Source of the DNA: Nothopassalora personata
Taxonomy: Eukaryota > Ascomycota > Dothideomycetes > Mycosphaerellales > Mycosphaerellaceae
NCBI GenBank assembly: GCA_033816765.1
Contig: CM066290.1
Span: 3,534,001 to 3,598,000 of the forward strand
DNA length: 64,000 nucleotides
Direction of reading: 5' to 3'
Every line of letters begins with the position of its first letter. Position 1 is the stretch's first letter. Positions 11,176 to 23,956 of the stretch are shown piece after piece. Made by a program: the position numbers and the translations under genes. The notes beneath the pieces were generated by a model, which saw only the letters and a list, made by a program, of their open reading frames with translations, had not been told where the DNA came from and ran no database searches.

Positions 11176-11990
11176 TGCTGAACGAATGTATAGCTGGTGA
11201 TGGGTGTCTCTATTTCGTGGATCCTGGTCGTTATCGTTATTGTGGCTAGTGAGAAGCGCTGCCCTCGAGAGCTACGCGCTGTGGTCTCTGGTTGACCTCA
11301 CCGCCCCGGCCCTTTCCTGACGCCGCGCGATGGTGCCTTCCCTGCGGCGCCGGCGATGCAACGTGAGGGAGTGTATGAGAGAGGCAGGAATGTAAACGAC
11401 GCTCCTACATGAGCACACAGCGGCCTCCCATGCGCTGCAAACTTGTCGTGTCTCCAACCAAATCGCATCCCCGGTCTGGTTGACGAATACCACTTTTCGC
11501 CATTGGAGGGACCCTGGCTCGCTCGCAAAACTTAGTGTGGCTTTCAGCCAAGCAAGACCCATAGAACTAACCTCGGCGACCTGAAACACATTTTGTGTTC
11601 CATCACATCTTGTGTTCCATCACTTCTCTTGATGACAAGACATCGAGATTGCCGCCCCAGAAATCATCAAAGTGGTCGGTTTCCACCCCAGACTGATCTC
11701 GTATCATGAGCTGATGAGCATACTAGGCGTTTTTGGGTCATTCAAGAAGTAGCTATGACCAAAGCCAGCATTGGCGTGTGTGGACGTTACTCCTGTGATA
11801 TGCAACACGTGCTCGTGGTGGCAAAATGGCTGCAGTGCAAGTACTGATCCATCGATTTAGATCTGCGCATGACTGTCTATGGCCCCGCGAAGATCCTCAA
11901 CTTTTCTGATGAGCGGCACCCAGTCCTGCTTGCGAGGTTATTCAATATCAACTTCTTGCATGTGACGGAGTGTATTCGGGATTTCGAATA
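11176..11990. other. Intergenic, no supported gene
   Basis: This contains the upstream region of the ceramide synthase. Open frames on the minus strand are Arg/Ser-rich without domain features. Nothing else is recognised. Confidence 0.4.
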
Positions 11991-11999
11991 CACTGAGCC

Positions 12000-13791
12000 T
12001 CTGATGTCGTCTACGCAATCACAGGTCTCGTCCATCTACCAGCTGTGATCACTGCAGACGTCACAAGATTCGATGCTCTGGCTAAACACCATGCGCCACT
12101 TGCTCATGCAAAGGGTTGCAATGTGTCGCTGGGCACATGAAGCGCTATCGCAAAGAATATGTTCAGGACCTGCAGCGATGATTAGCAGCCCAGGTGCAGG
12201 GCACGTCAGACGATCTGGCTTCGTACGATTCCTCGACGCACGCGGCATGCACCATCGAGGTGTCTGCCTCTCCCCACCTCACAGCCAGCAGCGTCAATGC
12301 CATCGCGGCTATGTGTGCCAAGACATCGAAGGAAGCAGAGATCAACGAAGAAGATACGCAAGTAAACCCCCTCGCCATAGGTAAAGACAATGTACTTGGC
12401 CGACTCTCGAGGTAGAAACGTTTACTTAGGCACGTCCTCGAACCTGTCATTCAGGCGAAGGGTCTTACTACTAGTCAGTCCATCGTAACGGCTCAGCGAC
12501 CCAAGCAGGAGCGCCGGAGTAATTGATGTTTCCTGGTAAGGTCTACGACTTCTGGGCTGGACCGGTGAGGGAGGTCATGTTCCAATGCGCGACACTAGCC
12601 TCTCGTAAGCTGCACATGCCATATTTCTTAATAACGCAGTCGAATTCCGCGTGGTTTAGCTGTTTCTTTCATTCGACGATGCATTAGAACCATTTTGGGT
12701 AGATTCGGGGGTTTCACAAGGATCCAACTTCGGAAAGACTAGTTCTACTTGGAAGGATGCGGTACAAACACTATGTTCTATTATTGGCATTTGCAAAGGC
12801 GCACAAACAGCTGCCGGAGCTAAGCTTTTGGTATCCCGTTACCCGTGCACTCTGATTTGCTAGAAAACTTGGAGATAGTGTGCTGTAGAGATCTCTGTTT
12901 ACATTCGATCGACTGCAGAGGTGCTGCATATCCAAGGTGAGCGATGTTGAATTTGTCTGACAGGCTTGATCTCGAGAGCTGTGTCCTCATCTCGCGATGC
13001 ATCTGCTGACCGTCCAACAGATGGGCAATGCCCTGCGACTAGCTTTAGATCAAGGACTGCACACTGAATGCAAAGCAATATCGCTTCCGGCTGTGTACTA
13101 CAAAGAGACCGCAAGATCTGATGTACGATGCATCTTCTCGACCGGCAAATGTCGTAACTCTAAGGTCTGCCGCTGGCAACTTGTGACGAAGATATCACGG
13201 CGCCACTGCCTACCTTCGAGCGCTCGCCAGAAAGAGCTGCAGCCTTCAAAGTGCACCTTTAGCTTGCCAAAGCCATGCCGATGATAGTAAACATGGTCTA
13301 AGGGAAAGAAGGACGAATGCAGTCATATTTCCTGGCACACATGCGAACGGCGCTCAATGTGATCGCGCACGTCACGGATGAGCTACAGGGCGGCACCTAT
13401 GTTATACCTCGTAGGAAGTGAAACCTCGTGAGCATCGGCCTCTCTGCATTGGCTGCAGCCCGAATGCATCATCATGGCAATGCGGCCAATCTTGTCCAAC
13501 CTACTGCAGTCACGAATCGCTTTCGAAAAGCTTTCTCCGCCGCCGGATTCCATCGTGGTATCGATGCATACGTGCAGAGGTTCAGCTTTGCAGATCCTGC
13601 TCATCCTCGATGCGCTCAGGTCGCAAGGGTTGCTCGAATGCTTCTTGCCATTCAATTTGGATGCGCCGTACACTGATCAGTCAGGCCAATCGAATCAACC
13701 ACCACATATCCCACCGACTCGCAACGTGCTTTCCGAGGGAGTCGCTAATGTCCTTTCACTTCGACAGGCACCGGATTCGCGTGTAGAATGA
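12000..13791 (+). pseudogene. Decayed Zn2Cys6 fungal transcription factor
   Basis: A binuclear zinc cluster is visible at about 12040-12130: CDHCRRHKIRC, then after an in-frame TAA, CATCSCKGLQC, followed by a basic linker ending in another stop. Further downstream are fragments typical of the fungal-specific regulatory domain: GNALRLALDQGLHTE near 13025, and LILDALRSQGLLECFLPFNLD near 13600. They lie in different frames, separated by stops. The order and spacing fit one former regulator of about 550-600 residues. Introns may explain some breaks, but not the stop inside the zinc cluster. There is no TpA bias, so the loss does not look like RIP. Confidence 0.65.
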
Positions 13792-13799
13792 TAGCGACG

Positions 13800-15508
13800 G
13801 CCCCGGTTGGACAGTACGATGCGGTCGTTCCTCGTGTCAAAGGGCGAGCTTGGTTGACGGGCTATCGTCAGTCCATGGATTCAACAGATTCGCTTCCGCT
13901 TGGGTCTAGGGTGGGTAACCACTGGCACATGCCCTGATGTGGAGTCTGGTAAGATAACATGAAGTATCTGTAGGCATCGCATGATTACGACGCCCAGACT
14001 GCTACGAAGTGGGAACAGGCTCGGAGTATGCCCGCAACTGGAGATGTCGGCGGTTCTGTAGATAACAGAGACGTACTCCACTGCTTAGTTACGCTACGCT
14101 CCGGACCCTGTCTCTCTTATCGTGTGGGAGCAAGCAGGTAAGTAGGACTGTTGTCGAGAGAGGTCAAGCGGCGCAGAGCTGAGATGGGTAAGTGCCCAAT
14201 CCTTCATGTCCCAAGCTTGCTGTGTGCTGTGCGGCAGAACCTCCAACCGTCCCGGTCGCTGTAATGGTCCTTGAGGTGAACGGAGGTCATTGTCTTATAG
14301 TAATGACAATAATGCTTGGGGTCCTGCAAGCTTCTCTTATTGCCTCATAGCCCGTCCACGCAAGGGAATTCATGAAACACAATGTTTCGCGCTTCGGAAT
14401 GCACATGCCGTCCGTGGTCACAGCCTTTTGTGACGTCAAACTGTGACTAAAGTGACGTCGCTCTCCGCACTCGTGCACGCGCTGTTTTCTTACTGGCGGA
14501 GGCGTTACCGACCCTACTTCTGCCGATTGCACCGTGTCCCTAGCTCAGTCTGCACAATTCCACTCACTAATTACAGCCTGGCGATGCTGGCCAGATGGCC
14601 AGAGATGCAGCCCAGAGAGAGGCCTACAGTGTACCTGCAGCAGAGGCCTGTACCTGCAGTTGTCGTTGCTTGCTTGCCTTCTCACCCAAAAACTCACTAC
14701 AGTCGTTCCGCGATAGCCTGCCTCATCCTGCTCTCGGCGTGGCTGATGACCTTCTTTCTCAACTTCAGAATGGTTGGGTATACATGCTCCCGACCCGAAT
14801 TTCCTATCAAACAAGTGCCGCACAGGAGGTCGCGTAGGAAAGCCTCGCCAGATCATCTTTCGTCGGTGGCATCAAGTGACAAGCGTGAACCTATGCTATG
14901 GATCCTTGATTCTTTGGGTGCCGAAAGATGGCTCCGTCCTCCGCAGTTGCCACCAGCTACCAGGATGTTCTCGTGCTGCATGGATCAGAAGCCGCTTGTT
15001 ACCGACCTAGTGTGCACGCTCCAGAATGATCGCATTCGAACACGCGAAGCTATGGATGGACAGTGCTTGAAACGCGCAGGAATCATGTTGGCTTGCAGTC
15101 TCCGTACCGAGCATCTGGCGACAGGCGGGCTGTAAGCCTCGTGTCTGTGCGCACGACACTGGACTGCATTGCAAGCATAGTGGACCCACCCTGGGCGGAT
15201 AGTGGCCCGATATCACTCTTACGGTGATACCCCATACAGACATTCAGCAATGACCACCTTGATTGAGGCTTTTTCGCATCTCAAATGGCCTATAGAGCTG
15301 TGGTGGTGCATGTTGTGTTTAAAGAGCGTTCGACTTGGCCTTGTGCTCCACCCGGCCTCGACCTCCAGAAGCATTCGACTGCATCAATTGCCTGCACTAC
15401 CACGTGCAGGACTCTGGTAGCCTCGTGTCACTCACTCACTCCGAGTATGAGACCAACCTAGTCGATCCGAGCTATCACCCAGGCGGCATATTTGATAGCG
15501 ACGACACC
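13800..15508. other. Region without a recognised gene
   Basis: A 230-codon frame exists on the plus strand (14443-15135) with one hydrophobic stretch (IACLILLSAWLMTFFLNF). It has no recognisable family and irregular composition, so I do not call it a gene. The last few hundred bases should contain the promoter and 5' leader of the amino-acid permease. Confidence 0.35.
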
Positions 15509-17213
15509 ATGGGGTTCGATAAGAAGAGTCCGAGCGACGACGACCTCGCAAGATCACCTACGCATGCCGCCGGCGAGGTGCAGGATCTGGAGAAGTACAA
15601 GACGAAAGACGCCGTTTTCGGAGAGATCTCAGACGATGGCCCCAACTACCGCAACGTACGCTTCCCCACCGACTCGAAAGTCATGATATTAACAAGTAGC
15701 AAAGGTCGGTTGGTTGGGTACCGCTGTCTTGATGATGAAGACACAGATTGGTCTGGGTGTACTTTCGATACCTACCGTCTTTAATGACCTTGGCATGATC
15801 CCCGGTATTATCTGCCTGATCGCGATCGCGGTGATTACAACATGGTCCGACTACATGGTCGGCATCTTCAAGGTACATTGACCAGTATCCTGTTGCTGCA
15901 CATGGTCACGAAGAACGCAATATTATATGAAAATGCTGACACTTCACGCTTCATAGCTCAACCACCCCGAAGTGTACGGCATTGACGATGCAGGTAAACT
16001 CATGTTCGGCAAGCCTGGACAGTATCTCCTCAGCGTAGCATTCGTTCTCTGTAAGTCTCCTGGAGCTCACTATAAAGCGACGTGCAACTGACACATCTCT
16101 CAGACTGGGTGTTTGTCTCTGGCTCTGGCATGCTCAGTATCTCCATCTCTCTCAACGCCCTGTCGACTCATGGTGCATGCACGGCAATCTTCGTTGCTGT
16201 CGCGTGCGTCTGTGGGTTTTTGCTCGCGAGCATTCGCACACTGGGCAAGGTCAGCTTGATCGCCTGGATGGGTCTCACTGGTATTCTGATCTCGAGTGAG
16301 TTGCAACCAAGTGGTCAAGCTTGGGATAAATGCTAATACGGGCCGTAGTCTTCGCCCTCACCGTTGCCGTGGGTGTCGAGGATCGTCCAGCAGCCGCACC
16401 GCAAGAAGGACCCTGGAAATCCGACTACCACATCACGAACAGCGAGACACCCTGGAGGGCCTTCGCTGCCCTTTCCACCCTCGTTTTCGCCTACGCAGGC
16501 ACTCCGGCTTTCTTTTCGATCGTGTCCGAGATGAAGGACCCGAGGCATTATACCCGATCTCTCATTATCTGCCAAACTGTCGTCACAGTCACCTACCTCG
16601 TCATTGGGATCGTAGTATACTACTACTGCGGCTCATTCGTAGCTTCTCCCGCGCTAGGGTCCGCTGGTAAAACCATGAAGAAGGTCTGCTACGGTGTTGC
16701 CCTGCCCGGATTGCTCGCGACAACATGCATTGTCACACACGTACCAGCAAAGTACATCTTCCTGAAGATCATGAGAGGATCCAAGCACCTGACGGCCAAC
16801 ACCATGCAGCATTGGGGAGCCTGGTTGAGTTGCACGTCTGGAGTGGCTATCGTAGCATACATCATCGCCAGTGCTATTCCGGTCTTTAGTAGCCTGGTAT
16901 CACTCATCGGTGCGCTTCTAGGCACGCTCATGTCTTTCCAACCCATGGGCTTCATGTGGCTCTACGACAACTACAAGCAAGGCAAGGCCAATCCAACCCT
17001 GAGGTGGCGCATAATGGTCTTCTGGTCGTGGGCTATCATTATTGTTGGCACGTTCCTCATGATTGCTGTAAGTCGTGCCCAAGGAAATTGGGAGGAAGGT
17101 ACTGACAATCTCACCAGGGTACCTATGGGTCTGTAGTCTCCATTATGGATGAGTATAGTAAGGATGGAGGTACATCAGCCTGGACCTGCGAGGATAATTC
17201 AGGATCAGTTTAG
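15509..17213 (+). CDS. AAAP-family amino acid permease (MTR-like)
   Basis: Six exons (15509-15655, 15705-15872, 15957-16050, 16104-16295, 16349-17067, 17118-17213) with GT-AG introns of 49-84 bp give 471 residues in uninterrupted frame. The N-terminal 45 residues are hydrophilic. The Aa_trans domain then starts with MKTQIGLGVLSIPTVF, the signature of this family, and about eleven hydrophobic spans follow, including WVFVSGSGMLSISISLNAL and ALSTLVFAYAGTPAFFSIVSEM. Neurospora MTR, a neutral and aromatic amino acid transporter, is the best-known relative. Proton-coupled uptake at the plasma membrane is the likely role. Substrate preference is not determinable. Confidence 0.9.
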
Positions 17214-18120
17214 AGCGGTTACGGGACGTGCGAACAGTGCTGCATGCGCTCCTAGATCGAGTGATAGATGATAACGTCCCAGTGCTTTGCATTGCCCGGA
17301 CATAAATGAATGTTCCACTATCTCAGAAAGAAACCCCAAAAAGAATCGCCGCATTCACCTCATGGGACTCGTCTTGGTAGCATCGAGATAGTCTCGAACA
17401 GCGATGTCGACTTATTCACTGCCTATCTCTGGACACAGAAGGCGGAATCAGGAGTAATGTGTCTTTTGGGATGACAGGACAGCACTAAATTGTCTTGAAG
17501 ACGGAGATAGTGATCACGGTAGTGTGGATTTTGGTCTGCTGCGAAGAAGAGGCTGTGTTCTGCTTGCTGTGTCTCCAACGCATTCGGCCAAAGCATAGAA
17601 GCTCAGAAGACGAGAGCCGCAGCAAAGATACAACCAAGGCCCAAGAATGTAAAAAGCGTGGTAACCACCAGCGCAACAATGTCGAAGCAGGACTCCTTGG
17701 ACAGCGCTTTGCACAAGAGCAAGATCCGTCAGTACCGTGAACCGATCAAGGTCAGCTCCGCCTCGCTTGTGAAGGTACTCGCACACGTTGACCTCCACAG
17801 CCAGGTATCCAGTAGGTATACTGTCCACGAGATTGAGAGGCTTTCCAGAGACGATCATATCCAGTCGATGCTCTCGATACCCTCGAAGTCGTGCACTCAT
17901 GCTGGATGCTGGAGGAAAGGCCCAGAGCGACGCCAAGGAGGAAGATGAAATAGACGACGAGGAGGGTGAACACAAGGTAGAGGATTATGAGGGGACGAAG
18001 GGGAGATTGCCGGCGACCAAGACCATGACGGTGAGTTGGAAGCGATGGTCAACGTGCCTCGCCCTTTGCTATCAATAGATAAAGCCAAGATTGTGTCGTC
18101 ATCTCGGTCAATGGCTGGCA
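17214..18120 (-). other. Possible degraded membrane-protein gene
   Basis: On the minus strand a frame near 18010-17750 contains a strong transmembrane-like stretch (LIILYLVFTLLVVYFIFLLGVALG). The adjacent frame continues with YLAVEVNVCEYLHKRGGADLDRF and more hydrophobic sequence. The shift between frames could be an unrecognised intron or a frameshift. No family is recognised, so this is only a candidate. Confidence 0.3.
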
Positions 18121-18179
18121 TAGCTAATGTATTGAAGTGGAGCTTGGTGATCGTGATGGTCTAGTGTTTCGTCTAACGC

Positions 18180-18480
18180 AAAGATGGAGAAATGTCTGCG
18201 GTATGTCACAAGACTACGGCGTTTAAAGAGGCAAACGGTATACCGTATTATATAAACGCTCGTACTTCGCCGGACTTCTCGGTCGTCGAAACAATAGCGG
18301 GTATAACGAAGAATAAGTTTCGAAAGTACGCGCGGTTTACGAGAGAGGACGTACGGGCGGAGGCGACACGGAGTTTCGAGGAAATTACGGATAACCAAGT
18401 AAACAATAGCGTAGATAGTATGCCCGGACGTCTAAAAGCGTGTTTAGATAACGAAGGTCAAAAGACGCAATACTAAACGT
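18180..18480 (+). mobile_element. Tc1/mariner transposase C-terminal relic
   Basis: The frame encodes the end of a Tc1/mariner DDE transposase: KEANGIPYY, then TSPDFSVVETIAG in the place of the family's SPDLxPIENxW (with the catalytic Glu retained), then RKYARFTREDVR and DSMPGRLKACLDN. Residue changes such as the lost Trp and the His/Tyr substitutions, together with TA-rich codons, fit RIP decay. The N-terminal catalytic half and terminal inverted repeats were not found. Confidence 0.7.
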
Positions 18481-19064
18481 TGTTTGTTGTCGTATTGTCG
18501 TTGTTTAAAGTGCGGAGTGTCTAAAAATCTTAGTTTCCATTTTGCTGTCCGTGGTTACCTCTCCTGGCGAGAAGTGGAGAAGATTCGAAACGTCGGATAG
18601 TCAGCAGCGTAGCCGATCGTTCCTTCCTTCAATCGCGACATGAAACGCAGCGGCGGGCAGGAATCGCCATTCGTCACGACCTGTTCTAGTCAGCCCTGAT
18701 GAGACCCAAACGTGGATGTCATGGACTTTGGGGAATTGAGTCTGGTGAAGGCCTCCAAGAAGTGGTGACGATGGGAAGACAAGCTTTTCCTCTATCGCTT
18801 CTGCTGGGAGCCAATTCCGGCGGCGATATGGTGTTGACCATTGACAAAAGAGCCGTGCCAGCCCGCTTGACCTAGCCTGCTTACTAGTGGTAGTAAAGCG
18901 CATACTGTAATATAGTCTGAGCCGGTAGTTACATAGCCTTGTTGGCGCGAACGGCGTGGGGTGCAACCTTAGTGCTCATAAAGAAGGAGCCTCTTCAAGC
19001 GAGTGTTCATCTCATTATTCTGCAGCTTACCCATTAATTCTCCTTCTACATTCGCTCTTTCAAC
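18481..19064. promoter_or_regulatory. Intergenic region upstream of pectin lyase
   Basis: No supported gene. It must contain the pectin lyase promoter. A TATA-like CATAAAG lies near 18976, but I would not insist on it. Confidence 0.3.
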
Positions 19065-20334
19065 ATGCACAGCAACACTTTAGCAGCAGCGCTGGTCGCT
19101 CTGCTCCCTGTAGCTCTCGCTGCCACATCTGTCAGCGGCACACCTGAAGGCTTCGCCAAGGGCACGACTGGCGGTGCAGCAGGCAAGACTGTCACGCCCG
19201 CCTCCACCACCGAGCTCACCCAGTACCTGTCATCGAAGGATCCTCTCACCATCGTCCTCACAAAGACTTTCGACTACACCAATTCCGAGGGCTCCGCTAC
19301 TGAGACCGGTTGCGCACCCTGGGGAACTGCAGCGGGCTGCCAGCTTGCCATTAACCGCTACAACTGGTGTAACAACGACCAGAGTGGGAAATCGATCTCG
19401 GTCACTTATGACAAGGCAGGTCTCACTCCACTTGATGTCGCCAGCGACAAGTCTATTGTCGGTGAAGGCAGTACCGGTGTCATCAAAGGAAAGGGTATTC
19501 GCTTTGCCAAAGGCGTCTCCAACGTCATTGTCCAGAACATTCACATTACTGATCTCAACCCCAAGTACGTATGGGGTGGCGATGCCATCACTCTTGGCGG
19601 CAACACCAAGATTTGGATCGACCACGTCAAGATCTCCTTGATTGGCAGACAGCACATTGTTGCTGGTGAGTGCAGCCGCTCGCAGCTTGACAATCCCATG
19701 TTAAACATTCGCAGGTTACGACACCAACACTGCTGTGACCATCTCCAACACCGAGATCGACGGACAGACCCAGTGGTCCGCGGATTGTTCCGGTAGACAT
19801 TACTTCGCTCTCCTCTTCACGGGCCAAAATGATCAGATCACATTCAAGGGCAATTACATCCACCACACCTCCGGCCGCTCACCAGCCGTCGACAAGGGCA
19901 CCCTCCTCCACGCTGTCAACAACTACTGGGCCAACAACACCGGCCACGCCTTCGAAGGCGATGGCGCCTACGTCCTGGTAGAGGGCAGCACTTTCGACAA
20001 CGTAAAGGCTACGGAGCAGGGCTTCACCGGTAGTATGTTCGCGCCAACGCAGTCTTCCAGCCAGTGCACCAGCGCACTGGGACGTGCATGCCCTGCCGAC
20101 ACCTTCAAGAGCTCGGGAACGCTCAATGGCGCGGACACATCAGTGTTGAGCAAGTTTAAAGGTTTGACTATTGCTGTTGCGGCGAATGATGCTAGCTCTG
20201 TGCCGACCAATGCTGGGGTTGGAAAGTCTTTGAGCTCGAATGCTCGGACTGGGAATGGTACTAGGTCGACGCGCAGGGCTAGGTCTCTTGGTGGCAGAGT
20301 CTGGTTTGGCGGTGTTCAAGACTTGGTTGTTTGA
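19065..20334 (+). CDS. Secreted pectin lyase (polysaccharide lyase family 1)
   Basis: Two exons (19065-19665 and 19715-20334, 49-bp GT-AG intron) give 406 residues. A signal peptide of about 19 residues (MHSNTLAAALVALLPVALA) is followed by the right-handed beta-helix. Pectin-lyase-type landmarks are CAPWGTAAGCQLAINRYNWC, GDAITL, WIDHVKISLIGRQHIVAGY, and HHTSGRSPAVD with the catalytic Arg, then NNYW. These fit pectin lyase, which cleaves methyl-esterified homogalacturonan by beta-elimination, better than calcium-dependent pectate lyase. The C-terminal tail of about 30 residues is Arg/Ser-rich. The enzyme is secreted and suggests a plant-associated or saprotrophic life style. Confidence 0.9.
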
Positions 20335-21503
20335 GCTGTGTCTTGAAAGTGATGAAGCCATGACCGAGGTTTCGTGAAGTAGAGCAGGTGCAGTCTGAAC
20401 GAGGTAGCTGCTCGTCGACAGAGTGGTGCTGTGCCATCCACCTATCTCAGCTCTCCATCTGCGTATACGACCTTGTTGGGAGGCGCGAGTTGTGATGATG
20501 CCAAAACATTGGCGGAAGATTCATGCACGAGTTTGGTGATTGCTCGGGGCACAAACGATGGCGAGTACGCTGAGTCGTTTGTCTCTAGGTCCTCGAAGAC
20601 ATGCAGATACGCAGGCGAAAGCGCCTGACTGTCGCTTCCAAGCTCATTCCGGAAGCATTGCCTTGGACTTCAGTATGACCAGGCGCGCTGCTGTCCCTTT
20701 CGTCGGAGTTGATATCCTCACTCCGTGAACGCTTCAGGCCCACGTAGCCCTTGCCATGCTCTTCGGCCATATCTTTCAAGGCCACCCGGTGGCCTTATTG
20801 CTAGACGCATCCTGTGGTGTGTCAACACTGCCCTTCGTTCGTCTCTTGCCCATGGACTCCGAGCACACCGATGCTCGCATCGTGTCATGTCAATATTTGG
20901 CAGACATCGTCAGCTTATTGCTCAGCTGCACGAAGATGGCACCTCAGCGGCGACGTTATCGTGTCGTCTCACGCAGCGTGAGACGTTATGCCGCTAACGC
21001 TCCTGCCGGCTCCACGATTGGATCGGCACTTTGCTTCCGTCACCGTTGACTTCTCTTCGACCAAGCCTCCGGTCAAGCATTGCATTATTCGTCTGATGGT
21101 TTTAAGGTCCATTCACTTACATGCCAGCTTGGCATGGCCAGGACACTGCGGCACGAAAAGTGTCAGTCGAAAGCCTTTCCGATCGCACGCACAGTCAAGA
21201 CTGCCGTGGTTAGCAACTAGGGAAGCTTGTCGTGTCATAGCTCATAACATCGGCCAGAACCGGCGGCACCTGCAAATTAGCGACCATGTCACCAAGGTGC
21301 CGACCTGTCTACCTGTGTATGCAATTCCCAAAACCTTGCCTCCCGCCAACCCCAGAAACTGCTGCAGATCCTATTGGTCATAGGTCGGTGTACGCTCCCG
21401 TGGATGAGCGAGTTCGTATATCAGATTCTACCTTTCACGCCCCTCTTGCGCTCTTTCCCTATGACAAAGGATCTCCAACACCCTCACGCCTATTGAGGTC
21501 AAC
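20335..21503. other. Intergenic, no supported gene
   Basis: Several short plus-strand frames lack domain features. It includes the promoter side of the metal transporter. Confidence 0.45.
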
Positions 21504-23327
21504 ATGAATTGCCCGTCCCGGACCGACCCCGAGATTCCATCCGGTTTCAATCAGAGCCCCGACTCTTTGGCCGCAGACACTACGACGAGAAGTGACCTCG
21601 GGAAGGTGGCGAGCGCGAGGATCCAACACGACCACAAGCTGAAGACCAACGATGGCACAGATGTCGAATTAACACAGCTTGGGGGACCCAGCGATGCCGA
21701 CGCTTGGCGAAGGCGGAAGTCTCAAGGCGATGGAGCGTCCATCGCCCGCTCTGGGTTTGGAGAGCAGATGCTTGAGCAGACGCTCGGCACCTCAGGCCCT
21801 CCAAACCCACGACTGCCATTTTGGCGGTCACCGTTCAGGCGAATTGGACAAGTGATGTGGAAGTTCATGCACTTCGTCGGTCCTGGTTTCATGATCGCGG
21901 TCGCCTACATTGACCCAGGAAACTATGCTACCGATGCTGCCGCTGGAGCTTCTTATCGATTCAGGCTGCTATTTATGGTCCTGCTTTCCAACATCTTCGC
22001 CATCTTCTTACAGTCGCTCTGCATCAAGATGAGCACTGTGACTGGCCTCAATTTGGCCGAAATGAACAAGGCGCATTGTCCACGATGGCTTAACTATGTC
22101 CTGTACTTCTTTGGAGAGTGCGCGGTCATCGCAACTGACATAGCAGAGGTCATTGGTTTTGCAATCGCACTCAACTTGCTTGCGCCCAAGCTACCAATCG
22201 TCGCTGGGTGTGCTATCTCGATCCTCGACGTAATGTTCATTCTTCTTTTCTATCGTCCGGAAGGCTCGATGAAGACGTTGCGACTCTTCGAGGGCTTTGT
22301 CATGCTTCTGGTGCTGGGAGTAGCAATCTGCTTCTGCTTCCAGTTATCGTTGATCAAAAACACATCCGTTGGCGATGTCTTCCGGGGATACCTACCGTCA
22401 AGCGCACTGGTCGAAAGTCAAGGGTAAAATCCACTCACTTGGCGGCAATTACTCCATGCTGACAGTGAACACAGACTGTACCAAGCATGTGGTATTCTCG
22501 GCGCAACAGTGATGCCTCACTCACTGTACCTCGGCAGCGCACTGAACCAGCCCCGACTGCAGCACTTCGATATCAAGCACAACAATTTCAGCCGAACTGT
22601 TGTCGAGCACAGCGATGACGACGACACCTCAATGGCTCCACCGGTGAAGTACAGACCCTCGCTTGATGCGATCGACAGCTGCATGAAATACTCCATCATC
22701 GAGCTCGCGATCTCGCTGTTCACTTTTGCCTTGTTCATCAACAGCGCGATCCTGATCGTCTGCGGCGCTTCACTGTACTCAGTCGACGGCGCTTCAGGCG
22801 CAGACCTCTTCGGCATCTACGACCTGCTCCGCGACCAGCTCAATCACGCTGCCGCCACTTTATTTGCTGTTGCGCTACTACTCTCTGGATGCTCCGCTGG
22901 AATCGTGTGCACCATGGCTGGCCAAATTATCAGCGAAGGCCAATTGAACTGGAAACTGAAACCCTGGGTGACCAGACTTCTCACACGATCCATCTCCATT
23001 GTCCCAGCCATTTTGGTTGCCGGAACAATCGGCAAGAAGGGTCTCTCCGATGCCTTGGTCGGTTCACAGGTGGCTCTCAGTGTCATTCTGCCATTCGTTA
23101 CAGCACCATTGATCTACTACACCTGCCGCAACAAATACATGACGGTGATCACATCAGGATCTAGTATCAACCCACGCAACGAAGTGGACGTATATGGTAA
23201 TGCTGTTCCGACACAGGTGAAGATGAGGAACAATTGGGTCGTCTCGGTCCTAGCAATCGCCATCTGGATCATCATCGTTATCATGAACGTTGCCAACATC
23301 GTTCTGACCGGCCTTGGCAAGAACTAA
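21504..23327 (+). CDS. NRAMP/SMF-type divalent metal transporter
   Basis: Two exons (21504-22423 and 22475-23327, 51-bp GT-AG intron) give 590 residues. About 120 hydrophilic N-terminal residues precede the NRAMP fold. Signature motifs are intact: AYIDPGNYATD in TM1 (the Asp-Pro-Gly-Asn metal site) and GATVMPHSLYLGS in TM6 (Met-Pro-His). The full set of about eleven hydrophobic spans is present. Fungal SMF proteins import Mn2+ and other divalent metals with protons at the plasma membrane or endosomal/vacuolar membranes. The intron falls just before TM6, and the spliced frame reads ESQG-LYQACGILGATV. Confidence 0.92.
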
Positions 23328-23956
23328 AATGGGCCCGTTCATACCGAGCAATGAGCAACGGCAACGGTGCGCAGCATTGCACGTCCGTGCGCGATCGAGG
23401 CCATGAGGCAATCGAGAAAGGCCGAATTTGCAGTATGACATTCTGTACGGGAGGCTATAGGTCAGGTGCATCCGGAACGTGTCTCAATACTGTCAAACAT
23501 TTCAACAAATGCCTACCGCACCAGGCTGGTCAGGCTCACTTCCATCATACATCCTCGGAGACTGGGGATCGTCTCTAGCCAACCGCATTATCGGTCGATC
23601 TCCTATCAAGCTGCTGGCGAAATATTGCTTCATCAAGTAGATTAAGTGGTGTGCAGGCTACGCCGCCAGCTTCCAATCAACGTGGTCAACCTCTGGCCCT
23701 GCTTTCGACGTTTTTCCTAACTACAGCAGGTTCGAGCAGTCAATTTGCGTCTGACCGGGTTTAGTGTTCCTCGACTAGATCCCGGTCCTCTCACGCCTCA
23801 AGCCTAGCCTGCTCAGAACTCACCTTCTGCCCGTCCCTAGGGACGAATCCTTGCTCTCACCGCCAAGCAAGACCAAGTCATTCCACCCACTCCTTTTACA
23901 CTCCCGACGCCACCTCCGATACTCAATAGCACCCCCACTATACCTCAAAAAACTCT
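23328..23956. other. Intergenic, no supported gene
   Basis: No recognisable gene or repeat. It lies between the 3' ends of the metal transporter and the broken monooxygenase. Confidence 0.4.

Noticed and set aside
14443..15135. A 230-codon plus-strand frame
   Set aside because: No domain, odd composition and no splice support. Probably chance.
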